Source: a virus. From it: DNA of 44,982 nucleotides. This document shows, piece after piece, positions 23,634 through 30,513 of this stretch. The stretch is from positions 1-44,982 of IMG/VR virus record IMGVR_UViG_3300033388_004059. The stretch is one strand, 5' to 3'. The translations under genes and the position numbers were made by a program. The notes beneath the pieces are model-generated. The model had not been told where the DNA came from. It ran no database searches and saw only the letters and a program-made list of their open reading frames with translations. Numbering within the stretch: position 1 is the stretch's first letter; every line of letters begins with the position of its first letter.

Positions 23634-24034
23634 ACGCACTTTTTGAAGGTATATATAGTAAGTTTACCGACGGGGGTGATTTTTATGATAATCTTTCCGG
23701 ACGTATGTATCTTAATATCGCTCCACAGGGCGTAACTTTTCCATACTGTGTTTTTTTCAGCGTGAGCGATCTTGACGATCTGGATTTTGTAGATGAACGC
23801 GAGGAATTTTTAATTCAGTTTAATATTTTCAGTGAGGATGAGGATGCAACTGAGGCCGGGGACTTATTTGAAGATCTGAAAACCATGTTTGATGATTGCG
23901 ATTTAACAGTCACGGGCTGGCGACATTTATACTGTACGCGTAGCCTTACGATGCCAAATAACGACTTTACACAAGACACCCCTATACATGGGTATAGTGT
24001 CGAGTATGAAGTGCTTTTAGAGAAGGCGAGATAA
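23630..24034 (+). CDS. Tail terminator/completion protein (DUF3168-like)
   Basis: A 134-residue acidic protein (MNALFEGIYSKF; PYCVFFSVSDL; FLIQFNIFSED). Size, position after the gp10-like gene and the ...P Y x V F ... Q F x I F S pattern match tail completion/terminator proteins that cap the tail tube. Four-base overlap with the previous gene. The next two genes are unrelated sugar/methyl enzymes. Confidence 0.75.
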   Translation: MNALFEGIYSKFTDGGDFYDNLSGRMYLNIAPQGVTFPYCVFFSVSDLDDLDFVDEREEFLIQFNIFSEDEDATEAGDLFEDLKTMFDDCDLTVTGWRHLYCTRSLTMPNNDFTQDTPIHGYSVEYEVLLEKAR

Positions 24035-24505
24035 ATGAAAATCGATTTAGGAACAGGACTTAGGCGGGTAAAGGACTATATAACGATCGACAATCGAGAA
24101 AACACCAAGCCGGATATTGTAGCTGACTTGTCAGAAGGATTTCCGTTTAAGTCAGATTCAATCGATGAAGTAAGGGCTTTTGATTTTCTTGAACACATAC
24201 CATTAGGAAAGACCATTAAAGTAATTGAGGAAATATTCAGAGTTCTCAAGCCGGATGGTTTTTTTGAACACCTTACACCTTCGACAGATGGCCGGGGAGC
24301 ATTTCAGGACCCTACTCATTTAAGTTTTTGGAATATTAACAGTTGGTTTTATTACACCAACCATATTGCGATAGCGTGGAATCGTTATGATATAAAAGCT
24401 TTTTTTGGGGTTATAAAATTAGAGGATAGAGAAACAGATCCGGCTTATAAAATTATACATACTTACGGATTAATGTATGCAATCAAAGGAGCAGGGAGCA
24501 AATGA
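24035..24505 (+). CDS. Class I SAM-dependent methyltransferase (type 11-like)
   Basis: A 156-residue protein. KIDLGTGLRRVKDYITIDNR holds a shortened motif I and the acidic end of beta 2; DIVADLSEGFPFKSDSIDEV and DFLEHIPLGKTI match the conserved D-L-...-F-P-F and LEHI segments; LKPDGFFEHLTPS is the beta 5-like strand. Enzymes of this type methylate small molecules, sugars or peptides. It is immediately followed, with four-base overlap, by a glycosyltransferase and both are inserted between the tail terminator and tail tube genes, so a glycan or virion target is plausible. Confidence 0.8.
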   Translation: MKIDLGTGLRRVKDYITIDNRENTKPDIVADLSEGFPFKSDSIDEVRAFDFLEHIPLGKTIKVIEEIFRVLKPDGFFEHLTPSTDGRGAFQDPTHLSFWNINSWFYYTNHIAIAWNRYDIKAFFGVIKLEDRETDPAYKIIHTYGLMYAIKGAGSK

Positions 24506-25746
24506 GAGTATCAATTATTATTCCAGTAGTCAGAGAGGATAAGGTTAAGATTTGTCTGAGGGCAATTAAAGAGAACGCCGGCGATCCTAAAAACTATGAA
24601 GTTATTACTGAGGTTGATAGGGATAAAATCGGCTGTCCTAAAATGCTGGATAAATTAGTCAAGAAAACTAAGTATGATCTGGTTATGTTCCTGGGGGATG
24701 ATACTGTACCACAGGATGGCTTTTTAAAAGAAGCTGTCAAGAAAATGTCTAAGTTCCCTGACGGCTGGGGAGTGGTAGGGCTTAGTACCGAAGATCCGGG
24801 TGGATGGAACGAACAGGCTCATTTTTTAGCGCACAAAAAGATATTGGAATATACCGGCGGTGAGTTTTATTCGACTGATTATAAGCATTGTTTTGGCGAA
24901 CATGAATTAAGAGATATCGCAACTGAATTGGACAGATTCGCTTATGCAGAGAAAGCAAAGGTGTTACACGACCATCCGATAAACTCAAAGGGTGATCCGA
25001 AAGATGAACATCTTATAAGAGCTTATGCTCCAGAAACATTAAAACACGATCAGAAAACATACTGGAAGCGTAAAATAAAAAGAAACAAAAAGAATGGAAT
25101 GAGATTGGGGATCGGCTGGCCAATAACAAACTCCATGATCCATGCGAATTTTGTCTTTTCATTTAATAATATAAAAAAGGGTGATTATGATTTCTTCGTT
25201 CCTCATGCTCCAGGCTCGATTGCAGCGGTTAGAAACGATATTGTAGTTCAAGCATTGCATACTGGCGTAACTCATTTATGGTTTACGGACACCGATCAAA
25301 CATATTTTGATGCAGACACACTTGAGAAGTTGATCTCGCATAAAAAACCGATAGTATCTGTGCCGGTATTCAGGCGTTACCCGCCTTTTGATCCGATAAT
25401 GTTCAGAAGAAATGAGGACGGCTCTGTGGCAGACATACCTTATGAAGAAATAAAAGACGCTATGGATAACAAAAAGACTTTAGATGTTGATATAACTGGA
25501 ATGGGATCAGTATTTTTTGACATGGAAGTATTCACGAATATAGATCGGCCCTGGTTCGAGTTGCCTGAATATGGCAAACCCGGACTTGGCGAAGATACAT
25601 TTTTTTGGAAAAAAGCTAATGAGGCAGGATATTCTATTTTAACAGACTGTTCTATAAATGTTGAGCATCTGACAACTATGGGCATTGGATATAATACTTA
25701 TGTGATGTTCAATACATTATTAAAAGGAAACCGGAGCGAAACTTAG
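24502..25746 (+). CDS. Tandem GT-A glycosyltransferase
   Basis: A 414-residue protein with two glycosyltransferase-A-like units. The first opens MRVSIIIPVVREDKV and has an acidic metal motif LGDDT (D66-D67). The second begins near residue 225 (HAPGSIAAVRNDIVVQAL) and has FTDTDQ (D263-x-D265), then a C-terminal TGMGSVFFDMEVF and GLGEDTFFWKKA, typical of GT2 acceptor regions. It would transfer sugars from nucleotide donors. Coupled to a methyltransferase gene. Phage uses include DNA, capsid/tail glycosylation or host surface modification; the target here is unknown. Confidence 0.8.
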   Translation: MRVSIIIPVVREDKVKICLRAIKENAGDPKNYEVITEVDRDKIGCPKMLDKLVKKTKYDLVMFLGDDTVPQDGFLKEAVKKMSKFPDGWGVVGLSTEDPGGWNEQAHFLAHKKILEYTGGEFYSTDYKHCFGEHELRDIATELDRFAYAEKAKVLHDHPINSKGDPKDEHLIRAYAPETLKHDQKTYWKRKIKRNKKNGMRLGIGWPITNSMIHANFVFSFNNIKKGDYDFFVPHAPGSIAAVRNDIVVQALHTGVTHLWFTDTDQTYFDADTLEKLISHKKPIVSVPVFRRYPPFDPIMFRRNEDGSVADIPYEEIKDAMDNKKTLDVDITGMGSVFFDMEVFTNIDRPWFELPEYGKPGLGEDTFFWKKANEAGYSILTDCSINVEHLTTMGIGYNTYVMFNTLLKGNRSET

Positions 25747-25755
25747 GAGGATATT

Positions 25756-26217
25756 ATGGCATTGGAAAGCAAAGCAAGTTACAAGGGGAAGGTTACTATC
25801 GGAACAGTCCTTGTTCTTGGAATGGGGACGTGGTCTTGGTCCGGTTTTAGCCGAGAAATGTTGGAGGATGTAGAGTTCGGTGATGATTACGACGATTATA
25901 TTGCCGGTTTAACTCGTTGTGGAACAGTTACCTTTGCAGGTAGTTATAAAAAAGATGATACAAGCGGTCAGAACTTTCTCCGTTCCTGTATGCTTAATGG
26001 CACAGTATTAACATCTATTCGTTTTTATGTTGATTCAGCAAGTTACTATATTCCCAACAGTACATCTTCAACCGCTGCTATTGGCGGACTTCTGGCGAAC
26101 ACGCCGGTTGGCCATGTTAAAGTAACCGCTGTTGATGTTAATTATTCAGGGGTAGGCGCATTGGGAGATATTTCATTTACTGTCCAGCTATGCAGAGCCC
26201 CATTGAGATTTACTTAA
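25756..26217 (+). CDS. Major tail (tube) protein
   Basis: A 153-residue protein preceded by AGGAGG. ASYKGKVTIG, the acidic DVEFGDDYDDYIAGL and later TFAGSYKKDDTSGQNF plus GALGDISFTVQL resemble short tail tube proteins of siphoviruses. Its place before the frameshifting chaperone gene and tape measure gene is diagnostic. Confidence 0.8.
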   Translation: MALESKASYKGKVTIGTVLVLGMGTWSWSGFSREMLEDVEFGDDYDDYIAGLTRCGTVTFAGSYKKDDTSGQNFLRSCMLNGTVLTSIRFYVDSASYYIPNSTSSTAAIGGLLANTPVGHVKVTAVDVNYSGVGALGDISFTVQLCRAPLRFT

Positions 26218-26305
26218 TCGATTTGCCTGGGGATTCAAAGGCCGTAATGGATTGCTCCGCCATTGCGGTTTCCCTGGGCAATACCGGAGCGAAAAAGGAG
26301 CAATT

Positions 26306-26728
26306 ATGCGCATTACAAAGAGTACAGAAAGATGGTTTGATGTACCGAATGATCCAGACGGGGCTCGAATAAAGATCAAGCATTTATCACCGGGCGAAAT
26401 TACCGATATTTTTGATGAGGTATTTGATCAGAATATCAGTTATAAAAAAAATAAAAAGGGTGATTTTGAACCATCTCTTTCTCAGGTTACAGATAAGAAA
26501 AAAGACAGAGAGTTAACCCTGACGCAAGCTGTTGTTGCATGGGAGAATTTCTTTGATACCAAAGGCAAGCCGCTTGATTGCAACAACAAAAATATCATGC
26601 TGGCATCCAGAGAGATCGAGGGGTTTAATGTTCTTATAGCCGAGTTAAGAGAAAAGCTCGCAGAGGATATTAAACAGGAACAGGACGATCAACTAAAAAA
26701 CTTATCGAGTTCTGCAAAAAAATCGTAA
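26306..26728 (+). CDS. Tail assembly chaperone, zero-frame product (gpG-like)
   Basis: A 140-residue helical, charged protein between the tail tube and tape measure genes. ATG 26306 has AAGGAG six bases upstream; an in-frame upstream ATG (26252) lacks this. The 3' end contains two heptameric slip sites, A-AAA-AAC (26695-26701) and A-AAA-AAA (26716-26722), and an open -1 frame runs on to 27009. As in lambda gpG/gpGT, the short form and a -1 extended form together chaperone the tape measure protein. Confidence 0.8.
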   Translation: MRITKSTERWFDVPNDPDGARIKIKHLSPGEITDIFDEVFDQNISYKKNKKGDFEPSLSQVTDKKKDRELTLTQAVVAWENFFDTKGKPLDCNNKNIMLASREIEGFNVLIAELREKLAEDIKQEQDDQLKNLSSSAKKS

Positions 26729-27009
26729 CATTAGATTGCGATGTTTGCAGAGAAACTTTTGAAGCCTATGGTGAAGATCCGATCTGTGGTAAGATTGGAG
26801 AGCAGGATTATTCTAAATGCGAATTTTTTCAACCGGGATTAATACAGGAAAATGTTGGAGTATTTCAGGTTTATCGAAAAGTGTTCGGCGTAATCGAGAT
26901 TGATCCATTTAAGGTTATGGAATTAATGGGAATACGTAAAGACGATATTTTGTATTGTTTAGAGTCGATCCAACGTGCGAGATTTGAAGTTATGAGGGAT
27001 AGGAAATGA
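26306..27009 (+). CDS. Tail assembly chaperone, -1 frameshift product (gpGT-like)
   Basis: A -1 slip near 26701 (or 26722) joins the gpG-like frame to an open frame that has no start codon of its own near its beginning and ends TGA at 27007-27009, giving about 234 residues. The extension contains spaced cysteines (CKKIVTLDCDVC, DPICGKI, YSKCEFF) that may bind metal. It overlaps the tape measure start by four bases (ATGA). The -1 frame has a stop at 26671, so slippage must occur between 26674 and 26728, exactly where both slip sites lie. Confidence 0.8.
26695..26722 (+). promoter_or_regulatory. Programmed -1 frameshift site (two slippery heptamers)
   Basis: In the zero frame the codons CTA AAA AAC give A-AAA-AAC and GCA AAA AAA gives A-AAA-AAA, both canonical X-XXY-YYZ slip sites. 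The first is the classical strong one. No clear pseudoknot was identified by eye downstream. Confidence 0.75.
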
Positions 27010-28898
27010 GATTAGGCGGCATCTATATTTCAGTCGGAGCTAAGACCGATAAGCTGAAGCGTGATCTTGCAAAAGCTAAGACCATGACGCAGAAGGCAGC
27101 CGTACATATGAAGAACGCTATAAAGTCTATTAATTTCAGGGCTATTGGCGTTGGTGTCGCTGCGTTTAGTGCAGCCTATGTTTTCGCCATGAAAAAAGCC
27201 ATTGATGCTGCATCTGATTTACAGGAAGTTCAAGGCAAATTTGATGTTGTGTTTGAAGACCATAAGAAACAGGCTGAAGATATGGCAAAAGTTCTTGTGG
27301 ACGCTTACGCCATGTCTGAGCGCGAAGCAAAACAATATATGTCAAGCGTTCAGGACTTACTTGTACCAATGGGAATGGCATCTGATGAAGCAATAATTAT
27401 GTCGGATGCAGTTGTAAAGCTGTCTGCAGATCTTGGATCATTCAATAACTTACCCACAGCGCAAGTCATGGCTGATATTCAATCCGGATTGGTTGGCAAT
27501 TTCGAGACGATGAAGAAATATGGAGTTGTCTTGAATGAAACTGTTGTAAAGCAAAAAGCCCTTTCACTTGGACTGTATAGCGGTAAGGGACTACTTGATG
27601 CAAATACTAAAGCCGGTGTAGCTTTTAAATTAATGCTTGAAGGATCTGCAGCCGCCATTGGTGATCAAGAGCGCACAATGGGTAGTTACGCCAATCAGAT
27701 GAAGCTATTAAAAGCAAATATTGAAGGGGTAGCTGCAGCCATAGGAACCGCATTGCTCCCACAGGTTACTGAGTGGGTTAAACAATTAAATGTAATGATT
27801 AAAAAGCATCCGGAAGTTATTGATCAGCTTGCCGAATTTGCAGAAAACTCACTAAAAATAGCGACCGCTCTCGGTAAGGCTGCGCAAGCTGCAGCGTATA
27901 TATTTTCTGGAAAAGCGGGCGAAGATTTATATGATTGGGCAGATGCGGCAAGAATAGCGAAGCAAGAAACAAACAATCTTGCCGATGCCATGAAGCGCGT
28001 TAAAGAATTGCGTGCCGGTGCCAGAACAGCGGACGGTTATGTATCAATAACCACACCAAAGGGCATAGCCGGGGCTGGACTGGCGGGAACAGTTAAAGCC
28101 GGATCACCGGCTGCAGCAGAAATGACGGCGACCGCAGCAAGGCTTAAAGTCATGAAAGAGTTTAATACACAATATGCTGCCATCGGTAAGAGCCGGTTTG
28201 ATCTCGAACGGGAGGAAATATTAAAACAGGCAAAGCTCTGGGAACAACATGGGATTGATAAAACCAAGAACGCGAAACTTACCAGCGCGAAAATGAAAGC
28301 CATTGATAAAGCGGAATCTCAGCAACGCATGGATACCATACAGAGCGTTACAGGCATGATGGCTGATAATTTCAAGATGATTTCAGAAATGGGGGGCAAA
28401 CACAGCAAAGAAGCCTTTAGAGCATATAAAGCCTTTAAAATTATTGAAACTATGATTTCAACACGCGCAGGCGCGGTGAAAGCGTATGAATCTATGTTGA
28501 CACTTGGACCTGCCGGGCCTGCGCTTGGTGCCGCTGCCGCCGCTGCTGTTATTGCTTTTGGCGCTATGCAAGTAAAAATGATTAGAGCCTCAGAACCGCC
28601 ATCATACGATCAGGGCGGTATATCCAGAGCTGCCGGATTGTATCAGACAGGGAATATTAATGAGGCGCATATACCGTTGAAGGGCGGAAAAGTGCCTGTT
28701 AAAATGTCAGGGGGCCAAGGCAGTCCGCAAGTGTTCAATGTAATTTTGAATAATCCTACGTTTCAGGATGTAGCGACACAGCGCAGGGTTTTTGCACAGA
28801 TTGCCGAGATAGTGGCACGCAGAGTCGCCCCCAAAGCTGTTATCGATAATTATAACAATGACCAGGGCGTTAGAAGCATGGTAAGAGGTGGTGCCTAA
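27006..28898 (+). CDS. Tape measure protein
   Basis: A 630-residue helical protein. The N-terminal MRLGGIYISVGAKTDKLKRDLAKA pattern (TMP domain entry), GVGVAAFSAAYVF hydrophobic helix, SGLVGNFETMKKYGVVL and C-terminal hydrophobic AAAAAAVIAFGAM with a Gly-rich DQGGIS segment are typical of phage tail tape measure proteins. It sets tail length: at the known ~0.15 nm per residue this predicts a tail near 95 nm. Four-base overlap with the frameshift product; one-base overlap with the next gene. Confidence 0.88.
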   Translation: MRLGGIYISVGAKTDKLKRDLAKAKTMTQKAAVHMKNAIKSINFRAIGVGVAAFSAAYVFAMKKAIDAASDLQEVQGKFDVVFEDHKKQAEDMAKVLVDAYAMSEREAKQYMSSVQDLLVPMGMASDEAIIMSDAVVKLSADLGSFNNLPTAQVMADIQSGLVGNFETMKKYGVVLNETVVKQKALSLGLYSGKGLLDANTKAGVAFKLMLEGSAAAIGDQERTMGSYANQMKLLKANIEGVAAAIGTALLPQVTEWVKQLNVMIKKHPEVIDQLAEFAENSLKIATALGKAAQAAAYIFSGKAGEDLYDWADAARIAKQETNNLADAMKRVKELRAGARTADGYVSITTPKGIAGAGLAGTVKAGSPAAAEMTATAARLKVMKEFNTQYAAIGKSRFDLEREEILKQAKLWEQHGIDKTKNAKLTSAKMKAIDKAESQQRMDTIQSVTGMMADNFKMISEMGGKHSKEAFRAYKAFKIIETMISTRAGAVKAYESMLTLGPAGPALGAAAAAAVIAFGAMQVKMIRASEPPSYDQGGISRAAGLYQTGNINEAHIPLKGGKVPVKMSGGQGSPQVFNVILNNPTFQDVATQRRVFAQIAEIVARRVAPKAVIDNYNNDQGVRSMVRGGA

Positions 28899-29257
28899 TG
28901 GCAGCAGGAAGCGCGTTTTCATTAGTTCCAAATGAAGTAATATCCATGGAGCCTGATTTCCATAATATTATAACTCCATCTGAATCCATGAAGAAAGAGT
29001 ATTACAATCTCTCTGCAACTTCAGTCGATACTTATAGGTTAAGATTTAAGACATTGACCAGCACAGATAGGCAGACATTGCTCACACACTACAATGAGCA
29101 ATACGGCGGCTTCCACAACTTTAGCTGGCAGTCAGTTCCAAGCTATATCGGAAGCGGTGCAAACATAACTGGCAGATGGGTTGACGGTTCGTTAAAAATG
29201 TCGCCGATTTCAGCAAGTAGATGGAATTGCGAGATTATGTTTGAAAAGGAAAACTAA
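28898..29257 (+). CDS. Minor tail protein (distal tail, gpM-like position)
   Basis: A 119-residue beta-rich protein. FSLVPNEVISMEPDFHNIITPSES, RLRFKTLTSTDRQTLLTHYNE and FSWQSVPSYIG fit small minor tail proteins that follow tape measure genes and precede gpL/DUF2163-like genes. Overlaps the tape measure stop by one base. Confidence 0.7.
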   Translation: MAAGSAFSLVPNEVISMEPDFHNIITPSESMKKEYYNLSATSVDTYRLRFKTLTSTDRQTLLTHYNEQYGGFHNFSWQSVPSYIGSGANITGRWVDGSLKMSPISASRWNCEIMFEKEN

Positions 29258-30121
29258 GTGCCTAAAGATTTACACGCCAATGTCATAACCCAGCTCGACG
29301 CACAGCAGAAACGTCCGTGTCTTCTGTTCGAACTTGGCCTGGCTTCTACTATCCGGTTCGCAGCTTATGTATCAAATGTGACATTTCCCACAGCAGGCAG
29401 TACTTACACCGCAAAAGCAATAGAAGTCAGTGGAATACAGCAAACCATAGAAGGAGAGGTCGGACGGCTGACGGTCAAGTTTGGCAATGTGTTAAGAGAC
29501 ATGGCCGCATACGCTAATAATGAGGATTTTCACGGCAAGTCATTGATAATCAAGAGGGTGTTTTTGGACGATGTAGCTTCTGCGGATTACTATGTTGAGG
29601 TGTTTAATGGCTTTATGGAACGCCCGAAAGAGATAAGTCCATTGTGGCTCACCGTTACAGCAACGACCGGAAACCCACTGAATAAAAAAGCATTGTCATT
29701 CCATTATCAGCGGATGTGTCCTTGGGTGCCCGGTGGCACGGAGTGCGACACAGATAGCCTTTTTGATCTGACCAGCCTGACAGCTTCGGGTACGGCTGAC
29801 AGCGGATCGACGACAACGCTTGTGGATAATGCCTTAACCCAGGCAGAAGATTACTGGAATTATGGCAGAATAGAAATCACCAAGTCTTCTGTGGTGTATT
29901 ACCGGAAAGTAAAAAACTTTGTTGCCGCAAGCGATGAAGTTACTTTTGATGTTCAATTGCCGTTCGCGGTTGATAATACCTGCACTTATGTAATCTATAA
30001 GGGTTGCGATCAGACATGGGACACCTGCGAAGCGAATAATAATTGGGGGCCGAGCGCCGATAATAGTGCCAACTTCGGCGGTTGCCTTCATGTAAGCAAA
30101 AAACAGGATGCCGACATATGA
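29258..30121 (+). CDS. Tail tip protein, lambda gpL/DUF2163-like, Cys-rich C-terminus
   Basis: A 287-residue protein starting at GTG 29258 behind AAAGGA. The N-terminal half follows the LFELGL...IRFA / YVSNVTF / IEVSGIQQTIEGE pattern of tail tip hub-associated proteins. The C-terminal half has YQRMCPWVPGGTEC, GCDQTWDTCEAN and NFGGCLHV; lambda gpL is known to bind an iron-sulfur cluster through C-terminal cysteines, so metal binding is plausible. Overlaps the GNAT gene by four bases. Confidence 0.8.
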   Translation: MPKDLHANVITQLDAQQKRPCLLFELGLASTIRFAAYVSNVTFPTAGSTYTAKAIEVSGIQQTIEGEVGRLTVKFGNVLRDMAAYANNEDFHGKSLIIKRVFLDDVASADYYVEVFNGFMERPKEISPLWLTVTATTGNPLNKKALSFHYQRMCPWVPGGTECDTDSLFDLTSLTASGTADSGSTTTLVDNALTQAEDYWNYGRIEITKSSVVYYRKVKNFVAASDEVTFDVQLPFAVDNTCTYVIYKGCDQTWDTCEANNNWGPSADNSANFGGCLHVSKKQDADI

Positions 30122-30513
30122 TAAAAAAACTTGAGGTCGAAGATATAGCAAAACTGCTAAAAATAGATGATGATGTGACGGACTATTTTCCGTGCGACCG
30201 GGGAGAGTGGGTTCAGTTTTTGATATCTCAATCAAGAAACCCTGATATGTTTATTATCGGTGCAATAGAAAAAGATAGCCCTGTAGGATATATGGTGGCT
30301 GTTAATAACGTCAAGCCGCCTCTGTCTGACTGCGTTAGCGTACTGTTTTCAAAGACGGCTGGCACAGAAGAAAATAATAAAGCATTGGGTATGCTGATCG
30401 AGTGGGCGAAAGAAAAGGGCGCAAAGTCAATTCAGTTTGTAACAGATGACGTGGTCGGACATTCTGTTTATGGTTTCAAAAAAAGGGCTACCTTGATGAG
30501 CATGGAGATATAA
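30118..30513 (+). CDS. GNAT-family acetyltransferase-like protein in tail module
   Basis: A 131-residue protein. ATG 30118 overlaps the preceding TGA; the longer upstream frame lies inside the gpL-like gene. IKKLEVEDIAKLLKI at the start, MFIIGAIEKDSPVGYMVAV, AGTEENNKALGMLIEWAKEKGAKSI and terminal VYGFKKRATLMSME follow the GNAT order (strand-helix, acetyl-CoA loop, final GFKK...). The usual Q/RxxGxG/A is poor (FSKTAGTEENNKALG), so activity is uncertain. Neighbours are tail tip genes; it may modify a tip or host protein. Confidence 0.65.
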   Translation: MIKKLEVEDIAKLLKIDDDVTDYFPCDRGEWVQFLISQSRNPDMFIIGAIEKDSPVGYMVAVNNVKPPLSDCVSVLFSKTAGTEENNKALGMLIEWAKEKGAKSIQFVTDDVVGHSVYGFKKRATLMSMEI

